A DNA stretch of 64,000 nt from Panopea generosa (taxonomy: Eukaryota > Mollusca > Bivalvia > Adapedonta > Hiatellidae). Location of the stretch: NCBI GenBank assembly GCA_029582155.1, contig CM055901.1:51403206-51467205 (forward strand). The letters are read 5' to 3'. The notes beneath the pieces were generated by a model. The model saw only the letters and a program-made list of their open reading frames with translations, did no database searches and was not told the origin of the DNA. This document shows positions 1 through 13,457 of this stretch, one piece after another. Made by a program: the position numbers and the translations under genes. How positions within the stretch are numbered: position 1 is the stretch's first letter; each line of letters starts with the position of its first letter.

Positions 1-574
1 CCAAAATACTATAAATGAATTCTCTATACAGTTACAGCTTCTATACCTATCTTAACTGTCTTTATGGAGTAATGTTCTGCTTCTTATTACCGGTATAATT
101 GCGAAATCCTAAAAGCTATGTCTACAGATAGAGGGACTGATCGTTCAAACTGACAATTAAAACACAAAGTGGAGTTTACAACATTGCATTATTTGCTTAT
201 TTGTTTCTCGGAAATTCTTCATCAATTATTGATATTGCCAAAGGTCATATCAAAATCAAAAGACAGCATTGTGAGATAGAAACACGAGACATGTACATAA
301 AACATGGAGAAAATTAAGTCAACATTAACAATATCGGTGTTCCAGACACACTGATGCCCCTGCTTTATTTCTGCCACGTCCACAGTTAGATGTAAAATAT
401 ACTGAAAGGATAAAAAAATGCTGGGTGAATTTCAAAGCCACATTATCAAACTATTGTAAGAGATATTTACAGTTTTAGAATATGTATGTAAAGGTATTTC
501 ATCATTAATGAATTTTTCAATTATTATTGTTCAATATACATGTACAAGCAATAATTTGAAAATATCCGAAAGTC
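1..574. other. AT-rich stretch with no recognised feature
   Basis: I see no tandem repeat, tRNA-like box or coding-like frame here. The sequence looks like unique intronic DNA. Confidence 0.5.
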
Positions 575-591
575 AAGACTTCATAAAAGTG

Positions 592-779
592 GGGTGGTAA
601 TGTAATGGATAGAGTGTTGGCTGCTCACACCAGAGGTTGTGGGTTTGATCCCCAGATTGACCCGATGCCCGTCATAAAACAACACTCAGTACTGGTTCTA
701 CCCAGAAGTGGACTCGAGAGTGGTTCATATTAGCTCTGAGCTTTCATAGCGATGGAGCTAAAATAAATAAGTAAAAACT
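592..779 (+). mobile_element. tRNA-derived SINE (family C) with 17-bp target-site duplication
   Basis: A SINE of about 188 bp begins with a tRNA-like head. The B-box-like GGGTTTGATCCCC is near 641-653, after an A-box-like TGTAATGGATAGAGTG. It is flanked by perfect 17-bp direct repeats, AAGACTTCATAAAAGTG, at 575-591 and 780-796. The tail is A-rich (aaataaataagtaaaaact). Related copies lie at 24862-24990 and 44295-44455 in the opposite orientation. The perfect duplication suggests a fairly recent insertion. Confidence 0.85.
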
Positions 780-796
780 AAGACTTCATAAAAGTG

Positions 797-1942
797 CTCC
801 AAGTCAACCTCGAGTTACTGAAGTTTCACTGTTACCTACAATTACAAAGGCAGTGATCTTTTTATTTTATTTAGAATCTGGAACGAGGGTGGCATGGGGA
901 TGAAGGAAGTTAGTCTCAAAAAGTTAGTCACAGCACAATATTTAAAACGAAGTTTCACCATCAGATCACACTCAGTTCAATATAGCTATGAGCTAAGAGA
1001 AAACAATTCATTAAATGCAATATATGTTTTTACATTTGCATAACTGTTTATAGCATTATGTAAATGGCAACTGACAGAATGCCATGAGTTGAATTATTCT
1101 ACAACAACGACCTTATGTCCGCTGTGTTTTCATCAGGGTTTTTGCAGTATTTCCGGAACCAGAGTGTAAGTGAATACCAAAATCATTATATTTATAATGG
1201 CTATATCATATTTATCCAATTACTTCCTGCTTAAAAATAAGGTCAAAGGCTAAACCGTTCATATTTACAGGGCATATATAATTCAATTTTCTTATTCTAA
1301 AAAGCCAAAGAAAACGCCTCATTATTTTACAAGAATAATTATAACTTAAGTAGCACAAGATCCTATTCTGCTTGGATATTAATTTCCCTGTTGTCCTGTT
1401 TTATTCCCGAAACCGTTTGAAAACTGATCCTAGGCTTTAAATGAAATGCCCATAAAGTGATGCACCAGTTTTATCCAGGTCTCCAAATGTGGTGCTGCAC
1501 AATAACCGGATGATTCCAGACCAAACAAACCTTTATTCTAATAGCCATATTGATTTTGTTATTAGTGCAGCTTGCAATGTTTTAAAAAGGGGACATAAGT
1601 CAGTTGACATCCTGCAGATCAGGTTTCAAGAATCAGGCAATGCACCGGGAGAATTTATGAACTCTGTGACTTAGTATTGATCAGCTAGTCTGCAACTTAT
1701 AAAATATCCCCATGACACCATTCACAGCTAAGTCTACCAAACTCAACAAATTATATTGTTAAAAAACACAGCTCTTCAAAAAAGGTAGACACATTCAGTG
1801 TATTGCATTTTGTCCATGCATTGAAAATATGACAATAGAAATAATATTATCATTTGTTCTCAAGTCAATTCATTCCCTTGTTCATGCATCATGTTTATCC
1901 ATGGTTCAATTCAGTGATCTGTTCAAATTATCATGAACAGAA
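797..1942. other. No recognised feature; degenerate repeat edge at its right end
   Basis: Nothing gene-like is visible. From about 1854 the sequence begins to resemble decayed units of the following 39-bp array (tccatggttcaattcagtg). Confidence 0.45.
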
Positions 1943-4900
1943 TGGCTCACATCTGGCTTTTATACATGGACTGCATGTCTTTGGCTCACATCAGGGTTTT
2001 ATACATGGACTGCATGTCTTTGGCTCACATCAGTCTTTCATCCATGGACTGCATGTCTTTGGCTCATATCAGTCTTTTATCCATGGACTGCATGTCTTTG
2101 GCTCATATCAGTCTTTTATCCATGGACTGCATGACTTTGGCTCATATCAGTCTTTTATACATGGACTGCATGTCTTTGGCTCATATCAGTCTTTTATACA
2201 TGGACTGCATGTCTTAAGCTCATATTAGTCTTTTATACATGGCCTGCATGTCTTTGGCTCATATCAGTCTTTTATCCATGAACTGCATGTCTTTGGCTCA
2301 TATCAGTCTTTTATACATGGACTGCATGTCTTTGGCTCAATCAGTCTTTATAAATGCATGTCTTTGGCTTTCATATAGTCTTTAACATGTCTTTTATACA
2401 TGGACTGCATGTCTTTGGCTCATATCAGTCTTTTATACATGGACTGCATGTCTTAAGCTCATATTAGTCTTTTATACATGGTCTGCATGTCTTTGGCTCA
2501 TATCAGTCTTTTATACATGGACTGCATGTCTTTGGCTCATATCAGTCTTTTATCCATGGACTGCATGTCTTTGGCTCATATCAGTCTTTTATTCATGGAC
2601 TGCATGTCTTTGGCTCATATCAGTCTTTTATACGTAGACTGCATGTTTTTGGCTCACATCAGGTTTTTATATGTAGACTGCATGTCAGTCTTTTATACAC
2701 TGACTGCATGTCTTTAGCTCATAGCAGTCTTTTATACATGGACTGCATGACTTTGGCTCACATCAGTATTTTATACCTAGACTGCATGTCTTTGGCTCAT
2801 ATCAGTCTTTCATGCATAGACTGTATAATCAGTTTTTTATCCATGGACTGCATGTCTTTTGCTCATATCAGTCTTTCATCCATAGACTGTATGATCAGTC
2901 TTTTATACATGGACCGCATGTCTTTGGCTCATATCAGTCTTTCATCCATAGACTGTATGATCAGTCTTTTATACATGGACTGCATGTCTTTGGCTCATAT
3001 CAGTCTTTTATACATGGACTGCATGTCTTTGACTCATATCAGTCTTTCATCCATAGACTGTATGATCAGTCTTTTATACATGGACTGCATGTCTTTGGCT
3101 CATATCAGTCTTTATTACATGGACTGCATGTCTTTGACTCATATCAGTATTTTATCCATGGACTGCATGTCTTTGGCTCATATCAGTCTTTCATCCATAG
3201 ACTGTATGATCAGTCTTTTATACATGGACTGCATATGTCTTTGGCTCATATCAGTCATTTATACATGGACTGCATGTCTTTGGCTCATATCAGTCTTTTA
3301 AACATGGACTGCATGTCTTTGGCTCATATCAGTCTTTCGTGCGTAGACTGTATGATCAGTCTTTTATGCATGGACTGCATGTCTTTGGCTCATATCAGTC
3401 TTTTATACATGGACTGCATGTCTTTGGATCAAAATATTTTATCAGTCTTTTATACATGGACTGCATGTCTGTGGCTCATATCAGTCTTTTATACATGGAC
3501 TGCATGTCTTTGGATCAAAATATTTTATCAGTCTTTTATACATGGACTGCATGTATTTGGTTCACATCAGGCTTTCATACGTAGACTGCATGTCTTTGGC
3601 TCATATCAGTCTTTATTACATGGACTGCATGTCTTTGACTCATATCAGTATTTTATACATGGACTGCATGTCTTTGGATCATATCAGTCTTTCATGCATA
3701 GACTGTATGATCAGTCTTTTAAACATGGACTGCATGTCTTTGGCTCATATCAGTCTTTTATACATGGACTGCATGTCTTTGGATCATATCAGTCTTTCAT
3801 GCATAGACTGTATTATCAGTCTTTTATCCATGGACTGCATGTCTTTGGCTCATATCAGTCTTTTATACATGGACTGTATGTCTTTGGCTCATATCAGTCT
3901 TTATACATGGACTGCATGTCTTTGGCTCATATCAGTCTTTCATGCATAGACTGTAGATTCAGTCTTTTATCCGTGGACCGCATGTTTTTGGCTCATATCA
4001 GTCTTTTCTACATGGACTGCATATCTTTGGCTCATATGAGTCTTTCATCCATAGACTGTATGATCAGTCTTTTATCCATGGACTGCATGTCTTTGGCTCA
4101 TATCAGTCTTTTATACATGGACTGCATGTCTTTGGCTCATATCAGTTTTTTAAACATGGACTGTATGTCTTTTGCTCATATCAGTATTTTATACCTAGAC
4201 TGCAAATCTTTGGCTCATATCAGTCTTTCATCCGTAGCCTGTATGATCAGTCTTTTAAACATGGACTGCATGTCTTTGGCTCACATCAGTATTTTATACA
4301 TGGACTGCAAGTCTTTGGCTCATATCAGTATTTTATACATATACTGCAAGTCTTTGGCTCATATCAAGTCTTTCATACATAGACTGCAAGTCTTTGGCTC
4401 ATATCAAGTCTTTTAAACATGGACTGCATGTCTTTGGCTCACATCAGTATTTTATACATGGACTGCAAGTCTTTGGCTCATATCAGTATTTTATACATGG
4501 ACTGCAAGTCTTTGGCTCACATCAGTCTTTCATACATAGACCGCATGTCTTTGGCTCATATCAGTCTTTTTTGTCCATGGACTACATGTCTTTGGCTCAT
4601 ATCAAGTCTTTTATACATGGACTGCATGTCTTCGGCTCATATTAGTCTTTTTATTCATATACTACATGTCTTTGGCTCATATCAGTCTTTTTTGTCCATG
4701 GACTGCATGTCTTCGGCTCATATCAGTCTTTTATTCATATACTACATGTCTTTGGCTCATATCAGTCTTTATTACATGGACTGCATGTCTTTGGGTCATA
4801 TCAGTCTTTATTACATGGACTGCATGTCTTTGGCTCATATCAGTCTTTTATTCATATACTACATGTCTTTGGCTCATATCAGTCTTTATTACATGGACTG

Positions 4901-7900
4901 CATGTCTTTGGCTCATATCAGTCTTTATTACATGGACTGCATGTCTTTGGCTCATATCAGTCTTTCTTCCATAGACTGTATGATCAATCTTTTAAACATG
5001 GACTGCATGTCTTTGACTCATATCAGTATTTTATACATGGACTGCAAGTTTTTGGCTCATATCAAGTCTTTCATACATAGACTGCATGTCTTTGGCTCAT
5101 ATCAGTCTTTTATTCATAAACTACATGTCTTTGGCTCATATCAGGTTTTTTTGTCCATGGACTGCATGTCTTTGGTTCATATCAGTCTTTATTATATGGA
5201 CTGCATGTCTTTGGCTCATATCAGTCTTTTATCCATGTACTACATGTCTTTGGCTCACATCAGGCTTTTATACATGGACTGCATGTCTTTGGCTCATATC
5301 AGTATTTTCTCTGTGGAATGTATGTTTCTTTGGCTCATATCAGTATTTTATCCATGGATTGTATGTCTTTGGCTCATATCAGTATTTTATCCATGGATTG
5401 TATGTTTCTTTGGGACATATCAGTATTTTATCCATGGAATGTATGTCTTTGGCTCATATCAGTATTTTATCCATGGACTGTATGTCTTTGGTTTATGTCA
5501 GTTTTTTTTTTCCATGGACTGTATGCCACTGTATATCAGTCTTTTATACAGGGACTGCATGTCTTTGGCTCATATCTGTATTTTATACATGGACTGCATG
5601 TCATTGGTTCATATCAGTATTTTCTCTGTGGATTGTATGTTTCTTTGGCTCATATCAGTATTTTATCCATGGACTGCATGTCTTTGGCTCATATCAATCT
5701 TTATTACATGGACTGCATGTCTTTGGCTCATATCAGTCTTTTATACGTAGACTGCATGTTTTTGGCTCATATTAGTATTTTCTCTGTGGATTGTATGTTT
5801 CTTTGGCTCATATCATTATTTTATCCATGGATTGTATGTCTTCGACTCATATCAGTATTTTATCCATGGATTGTATGTCTTTAGTTCATGTCAGGCTTTT
5901 TTCCATGGATTATATGCCACGTTGGTTCATATCAAGCATTTTCCATGGACTGTATGTCTTTGGCTCATATCAGTATCTTATCCATGGATTGTATGTCTTT
6001 GGTTCATGTCAGGCTTTTTTCCATGGACTGTATACCACTTTGGCTCAAAGAAGACTTTTAAACATGGACTGCATGTCTTTGACTCATATCAGTCTTTTAT
6101 ACATGGACTGCATGTCTTTGGCTCATATTGGCCTATTACCCATGGACTGCATGTCTGTGGCTCATATCAATATTTTATCCATGGATTGTATGTCTTTGGT
6201 TCATGTCAGGCTTTTTTCCATGGATTATATGCCACGTTGGTTCATATCAAGCATTGTCCATGGACTGTATGCCTTTGGCTCATATCAGTATCTTGTCCAT
6301 GGATTGTATGTCTTTGGTTCATGTTAGGCTTTTTTCCATGGACTGTATGCCACTTTGGCTCATATAAGTCTTTTAAACATGGACTGTATGTCTTTGGCTC
6401 ATATCAGTCTTTTATCCATGTACTGCATGTCTTTGACTCATATCAGTCGTTTATCCATGGACTGTATGTCTTTTGACTCATATCAGTCTTTTATCCATGG
6501 ACTGTATGTTTTTGACTCATATCAGTATTTTATCCATGGACTGTATGTTTGTTTGGCTAATATCAGTATTTTATCCATGTACTGCATGTTTTTGACTCAT
6601 ATCAGTCTTTTATCCATGGACTGTATGTCTTTGACTCATATCAGTCTTTTATCCATGGACTGTTACTATGTCTTTGACTTATATTAGTCTTTTATCCATG
6701 AACTGTATGTCTTTGACTCATATCAGTCTTTTATCCATGGACTGTATGTCTTTGACTCATATCAGTCTTTTATCCATGGACTGTATGTTTGTTTGGCTCA
6801 TATCAGTATTTTATCCATAGATTGTTATGTTTGGCTCATATCAGTATTTTATCCATGAACTGTTTATTTCTTTGGCTCATATCAGTATTTTATCCATGGA
6901 TCTTTGGTTCAATCAGGCATTTATCCATGGACTGTATGTCTTTGGTTCAATCAGGCATTTATCCATGAACTGTATGTCTTTGGTTTAATCAGGTGTTTAT
7001 ACATGGACTGTATGCCTTTGGTTCAATCAGACGTATATCCATGAACTGTATGTCTTTGGTTCAGTCAGGAGTTTATCCATTGACTTTATGTCTTTGGTTC
7101 AATCAGGCGTTTATCCATGGACTGTATGTCTTTGGTTCAATCAGGCTTTTATCCATGGACTGCATGTTTTTGGTTCAATGTTTTTTTTTTATCCATGGAC
7201 TGTATGTCTTTGGCTCATATCAGTATTTTATCCATGGACTGCATGTTTTTGGTTCAATGGGCTTTTTATCCATGGACTGTATGTCTTTCGCTCATATCAG
7301 TATTTCATCTATGGATTGTATGTTCTTGGTTCTTGTCAGGCTTTTTTCCATGGTTTATGTGCCACTTTGGTTCATATCAAGCATTGTCCATGGACTGTAT
7401 GTCTTTGGCTCATATCAGTCTTTTATCCATGTACTGCATGTCTTTGACTCATATCAGTCTTTTATCCATGTACTGCATGTCTTTGACTCATATCAGTCTT
7501 TTATCCATGGACTGTATGTCTTTGGCTCATATCAGTCTTTAATCCATGTACTGCATGTCTTTGACTCATATCAGTCCTTTATGCATGTACTGCATGTCTT
7601 TGACTCATATCAGTCTTTTATCCATGGACTGCATGTCTTTGACTCATATCAGTCTTTTATCCATGTACTATATGTCTTTGACTCATATCAGTCTTTTATC
7701 CATGTACTGTATGTCTTTGACTCATATCAGTCTTTTATCCATGTACTGCATGTCTTTGACTCATATCAGTCTTTTATCCATGTACTGCATGCCTTTGACT
7801 CATATCAGTCTTTTATCCATGGATTGAATGTCTTTGACTCATATCAGTCTTTTATCCATGTACTGTATGTCTTTGACTCATATCAGTCTTTTATCCATGG

Positions 7901-9008
7901 ACTGTATGTCTTTGGCTCATATCAGTCTTTTATCCATGGACTGTATGTCTTTGACTCATATCAGTCTTTTATCCATGTTCTGTATGTCTTTGACTCATAA
8001 TAGTCTTTTATCCATGGACTGTATGTCTTTGACTCATATCAGTCTTTTATACATGTACTGTATGTCTTTGACTCATATCAGTCTTTTATCCATGTACTGT
8101 ATGTCTTTGACTCATATCAGTCTTTTATCCATGTACTGCATGTCTTTGACTCATATCAGTCTTTTATCCATGTACTGTATGTCTTTGACTCATATCAGTC
8201 TTTTATCCATGGACTGTATGTCTTTGACTCATATCAGTCTTTTATACATGTACTGTATGTTTGTTTGGCTCATATCAGTATTTTTTCCATAGATTGGTAT
8301 GTTTGGCTCATAGCAGTATTTTATCCACAAACTGCTTATTTCTTTGGCTCATATCAGTATTTTATCCATGGATTGATATCTTTGGTTCAATCAGGCATTT
8401 ATCCATGGACTGTATGTCTTTGGTTCAATCAGGCATTTATACATGGACTGTATGTCTTTGGTCCAATCAGGCATTTATCCATGAACTGTATGTCTTTGGT
8501 TCAATCAGGCGTTTATACATAAACTGCATGTCTTTGGTTCAATCAGGCGTTTATCCATGGACTGTATGTCTTTGGTTCAGTCAGGAGTTTATCCATTGAC
8601 TTTATGTCTTTGGTTCAATCAGGCGTTTATCCATGGACTGTATGTTTTTGGTTCAATCAGGCTTTTATCCATGGACTGCATGTTTTTGGGTCATGCCAGA
8701 CTTTTATCCATGGATTGTATGTCTTTGTTTCATATATGGCTTTTATCCATGGTCTATGGCTTTGGTTCATATTAAGCTTTTACCCATAAACTGTATGTCT
8801 TTGGTTCATATCAGTCATTATCGATGGACTGCATGTTTTTGATTCATTCATTTGATTATCCAGGGGTTGTATGTATTTTGTTTATAGCAGTCGTTTGCCC
8901 ATGAGTTTAATGTATTTATTTAAATTCTCTTATCCTTGGACTGTATGTCTTTGGTTCAATTCAGGCTTTTACCCATGGACTGTATGTCTTTGTTTCATAT
9001 CAGTCTCT
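1943..9008. repeat. 7-kb minisatellite, 39-bp unit (with 27-bp and 38-bp variants)
   Basis: About 180 units follow one another, each like catggactgcatgtctttg plus gctcatatcagtcttttat. The consensus is 39 bp and has no stop in any of the three plus frames, giving 13-residue peptide repeats (SFIHGLHVFGSYQ, LLYMDCMSLAHIS and VFYTWTACLWLIS types). Every minus frame is closed. A 27-bp truncated unit (cagtctttcatccatagact plus gtatgat) alternates with full units at about 2800-4250. A 38-bp form with ttcaatcaggc occurs at about 6900-7190 and 8380-8690. The most uniform block is 7400-8260. No start context, splice context or non-repeat coding sequence is attached, so I treat it as a non-coding minisatellite. 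Confidence 0.97.
6780..8690. repeat. Higher-order duplication inside the 39-bp array
   Basis: The ordered series of variant units at about 6780-7185 recurs at about 8245-8690. The shared series runs from tgtttgtttggctcatatca, through the odd unit atttctttggctcatatc, to several ttcaatcaggc units and a shared gtttatccattgactttatg. The two blocks are about 1.47 kb apart, which points to a segmental copy of about 400 bp within the array. A second, shorter ordered repeat of about 350 bp links 5800-6060 and 6150-6360 (units with ttccatggattatatgccac). Confidence 0.8.
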
Positions 9009-10179
9009 TACTTAAAGGTCATATATCATTGGTTGATATCAGTCATTTTTCAAAACACACTTATGGGGTCACAATTGACCCTAGAACGTTTATTTGAACA
9101 AACGTGAAATCCCTACTTGTAAGACCAAACTTTTATTTTTTATTTTAGAAATAATTTATTACTGATGACAAAGAGATTTCAGATAATTTCATATTTTGAG
9201 ATTATGTCTTCAAAGCAAAACTTTATTGTGTACAGCTTTGGTTTTGTCAAGGAAATCTATGGTTTATTTTACTTTTCCCCCATTTAATATTAGTATCAGA
9301 ATGTAACAATTCACAAAAAGTGAGAATTAAGGAAGAAGTATTATTTACACCAGATATGAAGAAATCAGGCTCGTAATTTCTTGAGGCTCACAATGTAAAA
9401 ATATAAATACCGTACTGACCAACCTATTTTTCCTGGAGCGAAACAATAAATACACCAGTCCTATTCTTTTAATTCGCTTAGTAGGACCATATTTCAGCCT
9501 GTGGCATTAATCAAGTTATCAAACAGCATTTAATTTTTCTGCACTGAACCATTATTTCATTTTATTACTAAAAACCAACAAGATACAAAAATATATAACA
9601 TATTTACAGAGTCTGATACGCTCTATAATTCTCAACCTAAAGAAGCTTATGCATAGTAATGTTCTTAAGAAAATAATTAAATTGACACTATGGCATTAAT
9701 GGTTCAAATTATCTCGTAAAAAGGTTTTTAGCAAGTTAAAATCTCATATTTTCGATATTAACTGGAACATAACTGTGAACGCCCATATTCAGATATATAA
9801 TAACCTATTTCATGATTCTTCCTAAAACTAAACCTCAGCCGTAAGCTGTTATTGTAAAATTTTATTGACCCTCAAATTCTGACCTTCAAAGATATAAGCC
9901 ATAACATTATAAACAATAGTTACATCTGCCAACAAATACAACACAAGAGTGTGACCCCTGAACTCAAATCCTGGTCTTCATTTTGAAAATACAAACCTAA
10001 ATATCCCAAGAGGATTGGACATACCTTAATATAGTAAGGACTATCTTCATCTCAAACTGTTACAAAGCTTTGCCCCAAAGTGTGTTATAGACCTGGGATT
10101 GTACCTTACCACCTGCTGAGTTTGGAGGGGGGAAGTGTGTTTACAAAACTGAAATCTTTTAACCCAACATATGACCTCC
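9009..10179. other. AT-rich stretch with no recognised feature
   Basis: Decayed 39-bp units fade out by about 9045. The rest shows no repeat, tRNA-like sequence or coding-like frame that I can support. Confidence 0.5.
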
Positions 10180-10905
10180 CTAGGAGTATGACCTCACATA
10201 TAATATCTGTTGTCATGGAGACTATATGTGAGAAGTTTCACAAAGACCTTTGACTTCAACACCTGACCTTCAATTTGTTAGTACATCCATGACCCCCACA
10301 TAATTATGGTATCTAGAGTCATGGAGACTGTTTGTGAGGAGTTTCAGAATGACATTTAACTCCAACACCTGACCTTCTATTTATTAGTACATCCATGACC
10401 CCTATATATGGTATCTTGAGTCATGGAGACTACATGTGTGGAGTTTCAGAACAATCTTTAACTCCAACACCTGAACTTTTATTTCTTTTGGTATGACCCT
10501 CACATGTGGTATCAAGAGTCATGGAGACTGTTTGTGAGGAGTTTCAGAATGACATTTAACTCCAACACCTGACCTTCTATTTATTAGTACATTCATGACC
10601 CCTATATATGGTATCTTGAGTCATGGAGACTATATGTGTGGAGTTTCAGAACAATCTTTAACTCCAACACCTGAACTTTTATTTCTTTTGGTATGACCCT
10701 CACATGTGGTATCAAGAGTCATGGAGACTGTATGTGAGGAGTTTCAGAACAACCTTTAACTCCAACACCAGACCTACAATTTGTTTGTATATCCCTTGTT
10801 TATATATCCCTACATATGGTATCAAATCATGGAGACTATATGTGAGGATTTTCAAAAAGACCTCTTTGACCTCAAAAACTGACCTTCAATTTGTTTGTAT
10901 ATCCC
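10180..10905. repeat. Tandem repeat, ~100-bp unit in a 200-bp higher-order form
   Basis: The motif catggagact recurs at 10214, 10320, 10422, 10520, 10622, 10720 and 10828, giving spacings of 98-108 bp. The blocks 10320-10519 and 10520-10719 are nearly identical 200-bp dimers (98 + 102). Outer copies are more diverged. The units are rich in TGACCT/TGACCC hexamers. Confidence 0.9.
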
Positions 10906-11085
10906 CTTATCTTTAGAAGTCACTGACTACTTCCCAAAATATTCAGGTGGGAGAATCATGGCTGTAGACCAAGGTTTATGACCAATGATCACAGATACTG
11001 ATCAAGAGGGTATGCAAACTCTAGACCCCTAGACTGATAGTCAGATGCATTACCAACTGAATTAGCTGTGCCTGGCTTGATAGTG
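10906..11085. mobile_element. SINE fragment (family B-like)
   Basis: Agtcactgactacttccc followed by gactgatagtcagatgcatt and gaattagctgtgcctgg matches the body and tRNA-like end of the SINE at 21136-21416. It is degraded and partial. Confidence 0.5.
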
Positions 11086-12002
11086 TTTATTAAAATAAAC
11101 AATATACTCTTTTTCTGAAAAAGCTTTTAAACTATTAGAAACAACAGATTTGTCTCAAACTTCATAATTGTAAGTAATTTTTCATGAAATAAAATGTCCG
11201 ACTGATAACAACAAGTATTTAGCCTATCAGTCGTGTAAACTTTCAACAGAAAGAAGATTCATATAACAGAACAATTATTATTTGACCACAAATCGAAATA
11301 CAAAGAATAATGTAGAAGAAAGATTAAGGAATCAAAATATAACAAAGATAGTACAAGGAAGCTCCTGGACATTCAATAGTGTTCTGCCATCATTCAGTTT
11401 TCGTTTCACACTTCAACAAAAAATTACTGGTACATCATAATTTTGTCATTAAATTGGAAATTTCAGAACTAAATAGGTTATATGCATTAATCACTATGTA
11501 GAATACAACTAAATGTGTAGTTAATTACATATTCGCTAAACTGAGTATTAAGTTTCGTAACGTAATATCACACAAGTAGAACACGCAATAAGGGAAGCAA
11601 CTCCGCCAGTCTTAGTTTTCTGCAGTGTGTGAGAATGCAAGAGTGAATATTGGATATGGTTATTTTCCATGTGTTCCGTGTCAGCCATGGCAATTTTTTC
11701 ATATTTTCATTGCAGTTGCTGCATTAATGAAACACAACTCATAGAGCTGAGTGGCTAGATACACTCGGCAGACATAAAAGTCACATTTTTTTGGCCATTT
11801 TCAGAAGATTCAGAGCAAATGCTATCAGTTTATGAACTTAATTGATAAAATTATGTGTTGATAAATGCAGAATTAGTTTTCATGATAACCCTATGATAGT
11901 CATGTACTGCTAAGTTTAAATTGCTATAACAGATAAACATCAATAGCCTGTTTGTATGGCAGTCATCTTGGAAAATGAAACATTGAGTACGTTTGAAATA
12001 GT
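11086..12002. other. No recognised feature
   Basis: AT-rich sequence without repeats, splice-flanked open frames or tRNA boxes that I can identify. Confidence 0.45.
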
Positions 12003-12185
12003 TCTATTTTTTTGGGGGGATGGGGTTTAATGCCATTTTCAACACATGAAAGGTTATATATGGCATATGAGCCAGTATGCCTGGTGGCGGAAGACCTCAG
12101 AATGAATCTGTGTGCAACCACCTTCCTCGAACCCAAGATGTCAAGGATGAGAGGTAAATGGTCATCTTGGCCATGGAAGACTGGA
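12003..12185 (-). mobile_element. tRNA-derived SINE (family D), partial
   Basis: The series ggggtttaatgccatttt, ggttatatatggcatat and ggaagacctcagaatgaatc is shared with copies at 29450-29690, 31035-31245 and 44585-44838. In the better copies the right end is the reverse complement of a tRNA-like head with a Leu/Ser-type GTGGnCGAGTGGTTTAAGGC. Open frames over this copy on both strands are incidental. Confidence 0.7.
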
Positions 12186-12984
12186 GATAATTCCAATTTT
12201 CTCAAGTAGAACTAAACCTTTTGTTTGCCTCTAACAAGGTAATAATGGTTTTATGTCAACAATATAATGATAAATTCATAACTTCATTGGTATGTGCTGA
12301 TAAGAAAGAAAGAGGGACAACTGGTCCTACATTAGGTCTAAGTAGGAGAATACCATTCATACCAATGATTCAGTTATAAATGGACCAATGAGTAACAGTT
12401 GATAACATCATAAAGCAAACAAAGTAAACAGGACATGTGATTATGGGCGTTAAAAAAGAGAGAGAGAAGCAAATAACCCTCATATCTTATCATAAAACTA
12501 CAAAAACACTATTCACTGAAACTGAATTAACAAATTCAAAAACCAAATTTGTCATGGTGTTATTTTTACTTCCAATTTTATTAGCAGACTTCAAAGGGAT
12601 ACAGTACTTAACATTGTTATAATTCTTTTGTGAATGATGCTGCTAGCTTTGATACTTGGTGCATGTTTCATGGTGTGAGCATGATAACCACTGGTTATTT
12701 ATCAAGCAACTGCTGCGTAATAAACAAACTATGTGTGTTTAAAGTCAATCCAGTTTAAAATAGACAATTATTTCATGTGATGAATGTCTCCGTGATCCAT
12801 ACTAACATAGCAACTTAAGTGGCAATAAAACGACATCACAAACACCAGTTTGAAATTTCAAATGATGTAAGGTAGATAACTCTGTTTGTTAAATATTGTA
12901 TTGGTTAAAACAACACACAGTTATTGGTTATGCGCAAATATTTTCTTTGAAATATGTTACAGTGGTCAGTGCATCTAATTAAAG
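12186..12984. other. No recognised feature
   Basis: No array, element end or coding-like frame with splice signals is visible. Confidence 0.4.
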
Positions 12985-13065
12985 ATCCTGGGGACTGCTT
13001 GGTGGTTAACCAGTGCTAAACACACCTTGTCTTGGAAAGTCACTGACTACTTCCCCACATATTCA
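12985..13065 (+). mobile_element. Short SINE fragment (family B-like)
   Basis: Ggttaaccagtgctaaacacacc and agtcactgactacttcccca match the central part of the SINE at 21136-21416 (ttaaccagtatttgagcacac, agtaactgataactttccca). Confidence 0.5.
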
Positions 13066-13269
13066 AACTAAAGGAGGTTCATTATATTACAAACAGGAAG
13101 CCTTTTATTTCAACACAAAACATGAAATTGTAATAAAGAATGCATTCGTCAGCACTCTAAGCATGTGCATGTATACAATGTATCCCCAGACCAGTTTGCA
13201 ATAAACTGACAGTAAGGTCAGGGTTAGCATCATTTGGCCCTCAGTCGGTTAATATTCATAAACATCAGG

Positions 13270-13403
13270 CTCTAGTTTCACAAAAATACTCAAGTCTGTT
13301 AGTTCACTTAAACTCAATAGTGTGCTCAATATTCATACTAAAATTAAACACACCATTTGAATTTAAGTAAAATAACAGACTTAAGTATTTTCATGAAACT
13401 TGG
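13270..13403. mobile_element. Foldback MITE
   Basis: The left arm starts at 13275 (gtttcacaaaaatactcaag, then tctgttagttcacttaaa). The right arm ends at 13399 and reads, reversed, gtttcatgaaaatacttaag then tctgttattttacttaaa. The arms are about 45 bp with a few mismatches, and the whole element is about 130 bp with no coding content. This is the layout of a MITE; I could not define a target-site duplication. Confidence 0.75.
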
Positions 13404-13457
13404 GCGTTCTTTTTCCCAATGATAACAGAATGGTCTAATATTGAAGATATAACAGTC

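Noticed and set aside
1854-8292. Many long plus-strand open frames (up to 534 codons) read as genes
   Set aside because: All are the 39-bp unit read in three frames. There is no non-repeat coding sequence, start context or splice signal.
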